Of a stretch of 64,000 nt of DNA, positions 21,861-33,958 are shown piece after piece. Below the pieces are notes generated by a model. The model saw nothing but the letters and a program-made list of their open reading frames with translations, did no database searches and was not told the origin of the DNA. Source of the stretch: Echinometra lucunter (lineage: Eukaryota > Echinodermata > Echinoidea > Camarodonta > Echinometridae); NCBI GenBank assembly GCA_029962745.1, contig CM057161.1, positions 9,284,638 to 9,348,637 of the forward strand. Direction: 5' to 3'. Position 1 is the first letter of the stretch; each line of letters opens with the position of its first letter. Position numbers and translations under genes: made by a program.

Positions 21861-24800
21861 GTAATGTAATACTAACTTTATGTGCAGTGACGACACAATG
21901 TTGAATGTAAGTGTCATCATTCGGCATTTCATGTCATTCACGGGCACTCACTTCGCAGCCAGCCTGCTTACAGTAAACACCGCCAGTGTTTTAATGTATG
22001 CCAGTTATTCAAGGGGCGTCGTTCAAAATTAGATCACATCAGATTGCAAGTGATAGCATTGCCTTGCATGGATGGAACGATGGGACGGCGGGGATGTCTT
22101 GAGCGGTGATTAAAAGAAAACAATCTCTCGATTGGTTAGGCGATAGTCCAGGCGATAATGAATGGTAATTCATGAAGAGGAAAGACGCTGAAATCTCATG
22201 AGCAGAGGGAATATAATGTAGACGATGCTTAAGGAGGGAACTGGGTCACAGGTTTCATAGGCCTTTGGACATTCTCTGTTTTTGGAGGGATGATGGTTCT
22301 GGAAAAAAAAATCCCTTCACTTCATAGGGCAACGCTGAAAGTATAAGATTTTTTCGCACACCCCTCTTTTTTTTTTCTTTTTTTTTTGGGGGGGGGGCAG
22401 CTCTTTGGATGTTATGAACATAGGGGTTCCACGACACATGCTCGGGAGACAAGTGATCCGCATCAAACTCATCTAACCGAATAATGAATTTTAACCCTGC
22501 ACCAAACGCTATGCCCAACCCTACCCCTATGCCTGACATATAACCCTTGACAAATCCTGTCCCTAGCCGTGTATCTCTGACGAAATAAATCCCGTGGCAT
22601 ATTTTGGGTCACCCTCTTGGATCTATATCATCCCCATCCCTCCCCTCCATCTTACAGCACGCAAGAATAAAGTCGTTCTGCCCCTCCCCTTTTCAGTATC
22701 TTGGATTTACGACGGTTAAGACATTTCCAATTTCCGCCAGCTAACTACGCGCTCCATGAATGAAATTAAATATATTTTTTCATGCGGCGATGCAGGTAGC
22801 GTTGCTCATAGATGTAAAGGGATACACTACATCTTCAAATGCTTTGCAGGAGCATCAGATTTAAAGGAAACGTGAAGTATTATGGAAACAGCGCATGGAG
22901 AGGGTCATTATGATCAGGTATAGTGCAGGGATGCTTTCTGGCAAATATAACCGATTACAAAGATGAATGGTTAATACAGGTTATATGAATCTTCGACAAA
23001 CATGAAGATTTAGGCAAAAGAATGTCTCTAAAATACCACTTCAGCACGTGTTAAAATAAATCATGTTTGATTCAAAGGAGGGGGAGGAGGGTAAACCCGA
23101 CTGTGCAAGTTGATAAGTGACTTTGATGAAATGCTTATAGACACTTTCAGTGACCATTTTAACAGTGTTTTAAACAATCATTTGGTCACTTTATTGTTAA
23201 GTGTAATAATAGAAAAAGGAATGCACTTCAACTAAAACTATAATTCAAATCTACTGGAAAATCTGCATCCACTCTTTTTTTTTTTTTTTTTGTTGGGGGG
23301 GGGGTCACCTTTGATGGACGCGGCAACGTGTGTCAGCTGTGAATAATACGCACGTCAAGTGCATACTTCGTCAAATATGTTTTGCTTCTATTAAAGCGCC
23401 ATGAAGGTGAAACCTAATCTCCATAGAAGCAGCATTTTCGTCGTTAATCGCACCAGTAGTGCTTACATTTCGTGCGAAAATCACCGTGTCATAGTACTTT
23501 TTTTCTCTTCGTAGTGTGACTAGTTCCTCTTCATTCTCCACTTGTTTTCTGTCTTTTACTTGCCTGTTCCTTCATTCACTTTCACAAACACATGTGATTT
23601 CTTTTCCCCTTTCTTCACGTTCTTTACTTACTTTATCCCCACCCCCGTCCATTTGCTTCCCTAACTACGGGTTTTTCTTTAAGAAACTTTTTGGGGGGTC
23701 ATATTCTCAGTAATCTTCAAATTTGGAAGCATTGCTTTAAAAAAAACCCAAAACATCAAAGTGCTATTTTCATCAGTCCTTTCACCATTTGCTATACCCA
23801 TTGGTTACCATTGTTTTTCCCATCTTTTTCAGGTAGAGATGTCCGATGGTATTTCTCCTCTTCATTTTTCCCTTTTAATGTTTTATTTATTCCTTCTACT
23901 CTACACATGTTTATTTTTCTCTTTCTCTCTTTCCCTCGATGCCTCTATCTTCCTATTTTTACCCCTTTTACAGCATTCTCTGTACTTTTTCTCGATCGAC
24001 TCCCCCCCCCCCCCCTCTCTCTCTTCTTTCCATTTTCTGTCTCCTCTCTCCCTCCCCCTCTCTCTGTTATCGCTCTCTCTCGCTCGCTCGCTTCCCTTTT
24101 CCTCCCTTCCCCTATACTGATCATTCTCTCTCTTCCCACCCGTCCCCAATGAGATGGTTGAAGTGGGACTTGAGCAGGAGGAGATAGAAATCTCACTTAA
24201 TGTTTAGGAAAGATAGAAATACGAGCCGGGTGACGAAATCACGGAATTAGTCTTTTCCCCAGCCTTTTTCTCAGGGAGTGGATCTGAATCATACAATTAT
24301 CTGAGGAGTTTAGCGTTTTATTACCAGGATCTTCTTCACCAAATCAAGCTGATGGACCTGATGGAACAAATAGTTTTGTCTGATGAAGTATCATTTTAAA
24401 AAATATATTTAAAAAAAAATGGAACATCACCAGGATCACCAATGGAGAGAAAATATCTTGTTTTCAACGAAAATGGATATTTAAATGATTTTTTGGCAGT
24501 TTCCTTCACTCACGTTAATAGCGCATTAACAAACCACACAAGACATAAATATAAAAACAATTTGTATGTTTAATTTCAAAAGATGATGAAATCCAATTTC
24601 AAATTTTGTTGAAAAAATCAAATCTACTGTATCTATTCCACAATAAATACAACAAGAAAGAAGGATTCACTACAATGCAGTAAAAGCATCTTCGATTGAT
24701 TGATTGCTCTTTCTTCGTATTCATTGGACGTCCTTATGTTTGTCGGATACACATAAGGGTTTGGTGTGGGCAGTGGCCAGCACCATTCAAGCCTCCTTGA

Positions 24801-25079
24801 AATGTTTGAATTGGATTTTTACAACTCGTATAAGATACCCCGGCCATGGGCGTTATTTTCTCTCTACATATCGATCACTTGATAATGATATGCGCTTAAA
24901 TACTGTAATCGTACCGTACACAAGTCATGTGTACATTGTTACTCCTTTAATTAAGTTTGCCTATCCCTCAGAACTCTCGCTTTCTCTAGGTAATCGTTTC
25001 AGTTAGGTGGCTTTCGTCATCATGGTCATTAATCCCGGTTTGCCCACACAGTCATATGAGTTCATGATATAAAGTTATC
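21861..25079. other. No gene seen; homopolymers and CT-rich tracts
   Basis: Includes G runs at about 22388-22398 and 23293-23304, a C run at 24001-24014 and a CT-rich tract at about 23880-24150. The CT tract yields overlapping Ser/Leu/Pro frames on both strands. No exon or RNA gene was recognised. A frame at 24704-25006 has no known domain. Confidence 0.4.
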
Positions 25080-25332
25080 TACAGTGAAGCCTGCTGTATA
25101 GTGACCACCTGTATACAAAGACCACCTGTATATAGGTCCCCTCTCCCCTTATTGAAACATGTATTAACCCACTGGCTCCTGGAACCATGTGGTCCCTGTA
25201 TAAAACCTATGGGAATCAGAGAATTCAGTATTCAAAGGGTTAAAGGAACCTAAACATAAAGATCCCCTGTCTATAAAGACCGTTTTATGGCCTCCTTTGA
25301 GCAGTCTTTATATAGAGGTTTGTTTCACCGTA
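25080..25332. mobile_element. MITE with TA flanks
   Basis: The left terminus CAGTGAAGCC and the reverse complement of the right end, CGGTGAAACAAACC, are inverted. TA lies immediately outside each end, as for Tc1/mariner-type insertions. Internal blocks of ATAAAGACC/GGTCTTTATA type are also inverted. The element is interrupted by a second one at 25164-25243. Confidence 0.65.
25164..25243. mobile_element. Nested 80-bp element with TTAA-CCC/GGG-TTAA ends
   Basis: It reads TTAACCCACTGG at the left and CAAAGGGTTAA at the right. TTAA duplication followed by CCC is the signature of piggyBac-type elements. It sits inside the TA-flanked MITE and so inserted later. Confidence 0.5.
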
Positions 25333-27271
25333 TTCGGCTACGTTCACACATCCCAAAGTTACCATTGTTAATGATGTTTGGGAATCTGAATCATAAGCTT
25401 TGCTTTATAGGGTTTGTTCAACAATACAACCAGCATTTCTTTATTTCTATACCTGCTATTTACGTGATACATACGTACTGAATTTATGTCCACTTAAAGA
25501 AAATCTCAATTTTTTGGCTTCCATACATGTAACGATTCTGAAATGTGAAAGTCGTAAAATTTTATTTGCTTTGTAGTTGTGGAGATAAATATAGCTTAAG
25601 AATCCCAAAGTTCTAAATTTATCACAGTGATAGCAAGTGGATGACTAAATTATACTCACCGTGTTCAAAACGATAATATCACTAAGTGCAGAAAGCAGTG
25701 TGTCATCATGTTGATCTTCTCAGTAGATACCAAGTGACCAGTGGCGTAGCTGTTCTCTAGTGGGGCTGTAGAAATTGGGGAGGGGATGGAGTGATAGAGG
25801 AAGGTCAGTGTTCTGAATTCTACGGTGTTGTCTTAAAAGTTTCATTGTTTTTATCTCTCTTACCCCCCCCCCTCACATTTGTATTTCATTATTTTTGCTT
25901 TGATCGTTGAATTAAGAAGACTCTCAGGCAACTTCGCTACAATTCATACAAATTGAAATTAAGTTGTCCATTCGAAAATTTGCATTTCACTGGCGAACAT
26001 TCAAATTTACAAAAAGAAGAAGAAGAAAGAAGGAAAGAAAACAAAGTTATAAATCCTCGTTTGGTATAGTCAGAAATGTTTTTTTTTCTTTGAAAGGTTT
26101 TCAGCTGAAAATAAGAGATTAATTGTTAGAAATGGGAATGCCTTTCCCCCAAATATTTCAAGTTTGATTTTAATGCACACAAATAAACACTTTCATTTTC
26201 ATCAGTCATCAGAGTGTTATATAGAACCTTAAACGTCGGTTGAAGGTTGAGAAATGTCACCAAGGTCTTATTAACGTAAACGTTTGTCTTCGATAAATCC
26301 ACTGTTCCGAGTCAGTCTGAGTCCTTGGATACACCTTTCCGTCAATACCTGGCTTAAAGAATAGACTGAAATAAAAACTAATTGCGGTTGCCTTAAAGTT
26401 ACTGTTGAACAAGTCTCCTACCAGGGCTTGATGACGATAAGTGTAGACAAGAGAGAATAAAAGGAGATTTCACTTGTGAAGTGTTGAAACAACCAGAAAA
26501 GAGGAGCGCAATGATTAAACCACAATTGCACTGTTTATTTCAAGAATAATGAAAATTGTAGTTGCTTGTAGCATTTTCACTGAGCTTTTTGTAAGTAAAG
26601 AAAGCTGAATGAAATTCCTATCTTTTAATGTGTATGGGCGTGTGTGTGAGTGTGTGTGTGTGTGTGTGTGCGCGCGCTGAAGGTATATTTTTCAGAAGTA
26701 CTACTTTACGTTCAGTTAAAATATTCAACGGTACACCTTTCAGTAGAGTGACGTCATTTTCCACATCATTTCCCCTATTTGACTTTTTAATTTACTACTA
26801 ATATGCTAAACATTATCATGATTATGTTTTTCGTGTCAGCCACATAGAAGATATCAATTATATCATTTTCTTACAGGTGTGAGCTAAGCACTATAATTGA
26901 AACCTGTTCTTTAAATGACTATCGCATGGTTTAATGAATCATCGATTTGTACTGAGGCCCAGTAAATTGGAATTAATTCCGTTCTTTGATAACGCCGTTG
27001 TCACGACAATGCTAGAGAGAACAAAAACACCTGCTTTCTTCCAAGCCTCAAATGGAAACGGGGTGTTATTGCACTTACGAATTTTCTGCCACTAAATCTT
27101 GATGTCATTGACCGGTAAATGTAATTCGTACTGAAATGTCGGGAGATTGATTCTTCTTTGATGTGAAGGAGATCGATGTCCAAAGTCAATTTGCTTCTTC
27201 GTTGGTACTATTTGGTACAATTTTAAAATGTCATGCCCGCGAAGACTTCTTAATGAGACGGTTCAGTTCAG
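25333..27271. other. No gene seen; TG microsatellite and one CRE octamer
   Basis: Holds a C run near 25864, a (TG)n tract ending in CGCGCG at about 26639-26676 and a CRE octamer TGACGTCA at 26749-26756. The motif AGTGGCGTAGCTG at 25740 resembles the end of a poly-C-type repeat. Confidence 0.45.
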
Positions 27272-27697
27272 TTAAGGTGCTCTCACACTAGCGCTACGGT
27301 CTACCTACGGCTACGGACCGTATTTAGCCGAGTTTGGACATGAAGTAAGACGGTCACTACTATGGCCAAATTCGATCCATAACGGTCATGTACTGTCCAT
27401 GACGGTCTTATAACGGTTCTTTTAAGGTCGTTGTACAGTTTATTTCGGTTATTTTGGATCAGCGGTCTGACTCGGTCAGAAAGGAAGTTTTGAACATGTT
27501 CAAAACTTTCTCTCCAACCGTCAGTTACAACGGTCTGTATTACGGTTCACATAACGGTTCTTGTACGGTGTAATACGGCCTTATTACGGCAGTATGACGG
27601 TCCAGAATGGTCAAGACGGTCACTTAACCGTCACTTAACCATCACTGACCGTCATGAACCGACTCTGACCGTAGCTCTAATGTGAGAGCAACTTTAA
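27272..27697. mobile_element. ACGGT-rich foldback element, TTAA-flanked
   Basis: The termini TTAAGGTGCTCTCACA and (complement) TTAAAGTTGCTCTCACA are inverted, with TTAA at each end. The pentamer ACGGT occurs 11 times in the left-to-right sense and its complement ACCGT 5 times. The centre, 27485-27508, is a perfect 24-base palindrome around GTTTTGAACATGTTCAAAAC. There is no coding capacity. Confidence 0.8.
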
Positions 27698-28789
27698 ACA
27701 TGTTTAATGTGAAAAAATACTTTTTAGGCTTCATGTTTGTCTGGTTTTTACGTCAGTTTTTGAAAATATAAATTTAGGCATGCCTCTTGGCAACGATTGC
27801 CCTTCAAAAATGTAAAATGTTTCCATATTTTAGAATAATTGACAGTTCGAATTCATTTTTTTTCATACCACATGTTTCAGTCCCATAATTATATCCATTT
27901 CTATGTGGAGTTAGTGTTTTAGCAAGTTGATTTTATCTAATTTTTTTATCAGTTTCTAGTCCTTTGAGTCCTGTCTTGTCATTTGATCTTTTGTTTATTT
28001 TGATTATATATATCTACTTTAAAATGATATCATGAAAGATATGTTTAATCTATTCCAGGGATCCTAAAAAAACACAGGCGATGCTTTTTCAGTAGATCCC
28101 CATTTCCATACATAATTTTGTACTAGCTTTGTAAACTATGCTCTTGCTTATGAAACAAAGTCGGTATCAATCAATCATTTATTGGAATCACCCGAAAACC
28201 TCACAATTTACAAGTATATCAATTGTTATAAACAACATAATGAACCTTTCCTTATCCCTCTCAGACAATTGCTTTCACAGCGTGATCACATGACCAGTAT
28301 TCATCTTTAATGCCTAGGTCCTTGAACCAGGCAGACGATATTTGCTCAAAGATTTATGTCTCTGGTGGATTTCTGCTGACTTCCCGCGCTTTTATTAAAC
28401 CTTTATGACACCCGAGTAAAATGCTTTTAAGGAAAGAAAAGACAATCGTGACAACAAAGAAGTGATTGAACTGAGATAATTTTTTTTTCACCAGCGCTTT
28501 AAAAAAATATCACACCTGTATATGTGTTTGTTTGGTCATTATACTGTTTGAAACGGCGTTGGATTGTACGATTTGAGATTAGTGTAACTTGTAGATGGGT
28601 GGAAATATTCCAATAACAGAGAAGTTTGAATTATTCCAATTTAAAAAAAAAAGAAGCTGATAAATTACATTTTAAAAACATAAGGAATGAACAGATATTC
28701 ATTCTAACAAAATTATGATTCATCTGCATTTTTTCATTATTAATATCATTAAAATTGATCATTATTCATAATATAATTAGCATCTTTAG
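27698..28789. other. No gene seen
   Basis: AT-rich DNA without recognisable repeats or exons. Confidence 0.4.
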
Positions 28790-28820
28790 TAGTATAGTAG
28801 TAGTTGTAGCAGTAGTCATG

Positions 28821-28869
<49 letters not shown>

Positions 28870-28945
28870 CAGCGGTGTTAGCATTATCATTATTATTTTA
28901 TTATCATCATCATCATTATCATATCATCATCATCATAGTCATCAC
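28790..28945. repeat. (TAG)n and (ATC/ATT)n microsatellites
   Basis: TAG triplets with few interruptions run to about 28877, followed by ATC/ATT triplets to about 28945. The poly-Val and His frames over it are artefacts. Confidence 0.9.
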
Positions 28946-29517
28946 TATTATCATTTTAGATATTAATGCTACTTTTGATATAATTTAGAGAAAAAATCAT
29001 ACACATCCACAAGTTAACTTAAAGGCATTGGCTAACTTTGTGAGTAGCTGATTTAAAAAATTCTCAAATTAAGATGAAACATGTGTATGAGTACTTGTAT
29101 TTGTACTCAAAAACCCTGAAACCAACCATAATTTGGAATGAAAAGGTGTAAGTTAGACGCAAACGGCGATTTTATTATCCTTCGTCTCACGAGACAATCA
29201 CTAAGAGGACCACTTTGCTTGAATTTGAAAATGCCGTTATGTGCCTCCCGCCGAGTAATACACCAATACACACAGTACGGTATTGGTGAGTCATACGCGC
29301 ATGCGCACTCCATATGTCTATTCTGTGCAACCGACCCTCGTATATTTTTCTAACATTGGTTCACATTTTTTGATATTTAAAAATACTTCCTGTGGATATT
29401 ATACGTTGAAACTTTCAGAATGGTATTTTTACACTTTAACCCTTATGTTTATCCCATTTTCAAGTAACGACAATGAACGAAGGAAGATTTTTTTTTATAT
29501 CATAACAATGTTAACCA
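28946..29517. other. No gene seen; NRF1-like site at 29296
   Basis: CGCGCATGCGCA at 29296-29307 fits the NRF1 consensus YGCGCAYGCGCR exactly, which often marks promoters. No CpG-rich context or following gene was recognised. Open frames on both strands at 29107-29353 have no domain. Confidence 0.4.
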
Positions 29518-29633
29518 ATGTCTTTAATGGAGGTTATTATAACAATTGTAAAGGAACTATGTCCATACTTTGATTCCCTTGTTCAAAAAAGTAAATGTGA
29601 ATCCGAAGACGGATGCAAAGTTCAAGAAAGTGG
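29518..29633 (+). CDS. Candidate first exon, 39-codon open frame with donor
   Basis: An ATG at 29518 (or 29527) opens a frame whose middle part reads KELCPYFDSLVQKSKCESED. It runs into the strong donor-like sequence AAGTGG/GTGAGTA at 29633; without splicing the frame stops at 29635-29637. Cys and charged residues differ from the AT-driven composition of nearby frames. I recognise no family. An overlapping frame (FKKVNVNPKTDAKFKKV) is equally open up to the same donor, so the frame is not settled. Confidence 0.17.
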
Positions 29634-29637
29634 GTGA

Positions 29638-30699
29638 GTAGCTTGCGAGAAAGTATGAGGGTAAACATTGGTTGAGATATCCTGTCAATATTGCTCTAAG
29701 ATTTCAGTTATGTTCTCCAAAAATAGCCATGTTTGTTCATGTCATCCCTGTCACCCTGTTCCGAAATGGATGGCTCGTTAAAAGGTGTTCTATATTTTGT
29801 GCAGAATTGCGGCAGAATTTCTAAGAAAAACCTCAGACCAAGCCACTTTTTTGTATTCTGATATTAATCTATATGTGCTTGGCTGTGGGCTATGTCACTA
29901 TTGCAGTTTCACAAAGCTTATGTTGGGATTTTGCGCTGAACTTTCTGTTACATAAAAACTACAAGCAGGGAAGATGTTATCAGTTCTAAGATCCCAGATA
30001 AATCCAAGAGATTATCCCAAGGGCATTATGTGTTGCCTGAAGAATATGAATCCAAATATCAGGAGGTCGTTGTAAATATGATTTTGCACAATCTTTACGC
30101 AATGTAGTCTATGTATTTAAATAACCCATAAGTTCCTTTCTAAGAAATACTTATCGGTCAAGTAATGTTTTTTTTTTTTTTTTTTGTTTTTTGTTTAGGG
30201 TCTCTACTAGGGAAATATCCCATGAAGTTTACGTCATATAAGTGCTAACAATTGCATTCCCAATTTATGTCGCCTTTTGAACTTCTTTAGGAAATAAGAA
30301 AATAAGATTTTCACTGTTGCAGGACAGTGCCACTTCTTATATATTCATGTACAGTTGTTGTTGTTTTTTTAAGACAAAACTCAAAGCAAAACAACAAATT
30401 TTCCAAATTATTTTTTTTTTCTAGAACATTCGCGCTCTCCACAATGATGTTGATTTACGTTTCGACTCAAAATCTATACAGGCTGTTCCCTTAAACAGTG
30501 CGGTTATGAAATTACATAAACTACCCGACTACGATACCAATGTATGTGAATACACTGACGCACTTCGGGCGCGGTTAACAAAACGTGTACGACTACTAAA
30601 ACTGACATGATGTAAACGTGTGCAGGAGTGGTTTAGAAACTGTTTAAAATTGTATTACATCGCCGATATGAATAGGGTATGGACTCCTGCCTGTCCGTG
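29638..30699. other. No gene seen
   Basis: AT-rich, with T runs near 30168 and 30410. Nothing recognised, and no clear polyadenylation signal for the minus-strand exon candidate that follows. Confidence 0.4.
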
Positions 30700-30906
30700 C
30701 TAGCTATGGTAAGCTACCCTTTGCTCCGGTTGGCATATATGGCGTGTTTTTGCTGACCGGTGGCTGTTTAGAAAGCCATTGGCGAGTACACATGTTTTGT
30801 CGTTCTCCCGTATCCGACCAAACAAGGATGCTGCCTTCTTCCGCTTCACCCCTTGGCGATTTGTAGGGTCTCTTAGAGGTAAAACATCCAGTTCTTCTTC
30901 TTGTCT
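30700..30906 (-). CDS. Candidate terminal coding exon, minus strand, unknown function
   Basis: The frame is open from an in-frame stop upstream of 30930 down to a TAG at 30700-30702. It contains no ATG, so it could only be an internal or last exon. An acceptor-like CTTCTTGAG ends at 30907, giving an exon of about 68 codons in phase 0. The peptide is charged and coding-like: LDVLPLRDPTNRQGVKRK, then basic KKAASLFGRIRENDK and a His/Arg/Cys-containing end. I do not recognise it. The first half recurs in two decayed tandem copies upstream on the same strand (31079-31155 and 31321-31400), each also behind an AG. This suggests exon duplication, or alternatively a plain tandem repeat. Confidence 0.33.
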   Translation of the reverse strand, partial: RQEEELDVLPLRDPTNRQGVKRKKAASLFGRIRENDKTCVLANGFLNSHRSAKTRHICQPEQRVAYHS

Positions 30907-31720
30907 CTCAAGAAGTTGACGAGAATTCAATTTGATTCAGTTTATCATATCATGAAAATTGATATACAATTGGTAGTACAAGTACATGAAATTATGATGA
31001 ATGTACAATGGGGATACCGTTTAAAATCTATTAGATAGAGTGTCGTTACTGTAACAATGATGCTCCCCCTAATTCCTCTTCACCCCTTGGCGATTTTAGG
31101 GTCTCTTATAGAGATAAAACATCCAGTTTTCCTTCTTGTCTCTGAAGAAGTTGAGGACAATTCAATTCTATCTAGTTCTTCAGATCATAAACATTGATTT
31201 ACGATGGTACAAGTACATGAAATTCTGATGAACTTAAAATAGGGATATCGTTTTAAAACAATTTGCTTTCAATGTTTTAGGTAGAGCCTCGTTACTGTAA
31301 CACAGATACTCCCCCTCGTTTCCCTTTACCCCTGGGTGACTTGTAGAGTCTCTTAGAGGAAGAACATCCGGGTCGCAATGTCTATAGAAGAGCTAGCTTG
31401 AGAGAATTCCATCTTCACAATTTCAAAACATAAAATACCTAGGACAGGTACATCAAATCCTGATGAATTACTGATCAGAGGTGGATGTCTAAAAAGCTTA
31501 ATAGGCCCTTTCAAAAGTATACAATTTTAATCATGAACCCAATAAAAGCACAAGTATATCAGGAGCGAATCCAGGTTTTCTGGTATAAGAGGTTGAAGAG
31601 AATTCAATTTCATATCAATAAAATATAATCGAACTATTCTAGTAACATACGTATATGCACTTATCCTTGAGATCTGGTGAATTAATGATGTAGAAATCGT
31701 TTATAGGCCATTTGTTGAAA
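30820..31720 (-). repeat. Tandem array of about 240-bp units, exon-like
   Basis: A block reading (plus strand) CACCCCTTGGCGATTTGTAG with TCTCTTAGAGG and AACATCCAG recurs at 30844-30920, 31079-31155 and 31321-31400, about 236 and 242 bases apart. The spacers also match (GTACAAGTACATGAAATT; CGTTACTGTAACA). A fourth, weak unit extends to about 31720. In the minus-strand frame the copies read LDVLPLRDPTNRQGVKRK, then LDVLSL with a frame change into RDPKNRQGVKRN, then PDVLPLRDSTSHPGVKGN. Confidence 0.75.
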
Positions 31721-32131
31721 GTATTGCCCTATTTAAATTAGAAAGATGTCAAAAGATATTGCCTTTAATTCTCCATCTAGCCAGTCATTTCCTAATCACA
31801 ATTCTCACTTGCGACGAAAGTGTCATTAAGCTTTAACGTTGATTGAACATTAACGACATCATGTAAATTCAGCTATCATACACATCACAAGACAAACGGC
31901 TCAAAGCAGCGTCTTCGAATTACCTTTTTGAATATAAGAATAACACAGCATTTTTGAAGGAAAAATGCACTACTATATGATGACCTGAATGTTTGTTGCT
32001 GGAGACACTTTTGCACGTCATTATCAAATAACTTTTTTTCAGCAAGTTCATATCTTCTATAGATTCCACGCCTTACTTAGTTGTTGGAAGTTCAATTGTA
32101 TGGGAACGGTTTTTTATCTTGTAATCATCAG

Positions 32132-32176
<45 letters not shown>

Positions 32177-32407
32177 CTCCGCTTCACATGACAGAAAAGA
32201 AATAGAAAGTAAATGACAAGAGTATGGGTTGAAAACGTGTCGCAATGTCAACCAGAAGACTCTACATGGTGCAGCCAACTGTATAAACATGAATCATTGT
32301 CTATTTCTATATTAAAGGTAATGGCAAGGTACATTTCCTTATTTTAGAACGTGTGTGTGTAATTGAGTTTTTACAGACGTGTCAGACATGAGATCGGGGG
32401 GGGGGTG
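31721..32407. repeat. No gene; (TC)n at 32133-32174
   Basis: Mostly unique AT-rich DNA with one pure TC microsatellite and a G run (32397-32405) at the right end. Confidence 0.6.
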
Positions 32408-32532
32408 TAACATAAAGAGATACAATCAATCTTACGATCGATTGTAACTCTTTAGTACATGGTTTTCCATAGACTTACGATTGATATCAGTTGTAAGATT
32501 GATTGCATTTTTTTTTAATGTTACAGGGCCCA
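32408..32532. mobile_element. Foldback element ending in GGGCCC
   Basis: GTAACATAAAGAGATACAAT with CAATCTTACG at the left pairs with the reverse complement of GTAAGATTGATTGCAT and AATGTTAC at the right, next to GGGCCC. It resembles 20398-20535 in size, arm sequence style and termini. Confidence 0.65.
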
Positions 32533-32577
32533 GATAATTTTCCGAGACCGACCTTTAACGTCACCATCCGTAAAACG

Positions 32578-32690
32578 TGACTCAGACTCGAACCTGGGTC
32601 CGATCATGGTCAGTTTTTAGGCGAAGACATAGAACTGACTGCGGACGTTACCGCTAGACCAATTCCTACTGCCCTGTTTACTCTGTCTGG
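32578..32690 (-). repeat. tRNA-derived SINE head
   Basis: On the minus strand an A box TTGGTCTAGCGGTAACG and B box CAGGTTCGAGTCTGAG are separated by about 45 bases. No good acceptor stem is seen, so a SINE remnant is likeliest. Confidence 0.6.
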
Positions 32691-32891
32691 AACCACACAG
32701 ATATACACTCAAGTACGAAAAGCTCATTGTAAGGACGATGTGTTTACGACTTATGATGAAGCATATTCACATCTACTGAAGTTATTTGACTGAGCAGATT
32801 CTTCACTACTTTTTTTTTGTTTGTTTTAATTCTCTATGTGAAAAAACAACATCCATTAAACCTTTCAGTCGGGAATGCGGAGATGGTAGGA

Positions 32892-33166
32892 GTGTCGTGG
32901 TCTAGTGAATACGTCGTCGGACTGTAGATCACAAGGTTGGCGGTTCGAGTCCCGCCATGGCACTAATGTCTCTTGTTGCAATACAATTGCCACTCTCGAC
33001 CAAGGTGTAGTAAATGGGTACCCGTTAGGATGAATTTCCTTGAAATGCTAGAGCGCCTTAATGGCTGCCTTGCTAAAGCCAGGGTAATGACAGTGGAGCA
33101 CCATGAGAGTCAAGTCTGATGGACATGAGCGCTATACAAGAACCCACAATTATTATTATTGTTATT
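32892..33166 (+). repeat. tRNA-derived SINE with (ATT)n tail
   Basis: The ends GTGTCGT and ATGGCAC of the first 72 bases pair over seven positions. The A box is TGGTCTAGTGAATACG, the loop CTGTAGA would give a GTA anticodon, and the B box is GGTTCGAGTCC. The body (GCCTTGCTAAAGCCAGGGTA) is shared with the SINE at 11038. The tail GAGCGCTATACAAGAACCC ends in ATT repeats. Confidence 0.85.
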
Positions 33167-33902
33167 AAAAGGATACATTAATCTCGTCAAATCAGCATCT
33201 CCACGTTTCCTTAATGTGTTAGTCTTGGATAAGTTAAACGGCTGAACCAATTATTGAAATCAGGGAGTCATCCAAGCCTTTGCTAAGCAAAATGGACGTA
33301 TTTCGGTATTTCGGTTGAGATGGAAACTCGTTTAAGGAAAGAAAGGTGTCTTCATCGACTTTCTGTCTCTCATTCCGGAAATTTTGACTGAGAATTCCAT
33401 GTGGTATTCTCTTCTACACGCCGTAACGGCGAACTCGATAGTCGTAGACAATCTTTGGCAACTTCGTGACGAAAACACGCCAGCAGTGTTTAATCAAAAA
33501 GTCATGAAATGTTGATGGTGATGATGATGCTGATGGCGAGGCCTTATATATCAGAGGATCGCATCCCATTTCTGTCATCCGGCTTCTCATTCATGTCATA
33601 CCGCAATCTTGTACCTATTTGTCAGCGAATTATCACCTATTCAACGAGGCACGCTTTCACCGGGCTTTTTATTGTCCTGGTTAAAGAATAGGTACTCTCT
33701 CGGGAAATCGAGAGCAGATCATGATGACAGATTTACAGTTTTGTTGATTCATGTTGCACCCCTAACCCCCCCCCCCCCCACCACCACCACTACCTTTCCC
33801 TCTCTCGAAGTCTTTCTTCTCTACTTCCCTTTTATTTTCTCTAATCTTTATGTCTTTCTCCATATCTCTTGATCTGTCAGTCTCTCTTTCTTTCCTACTC
33901 CT

Positions 33903-33958
<56 letters not shown>

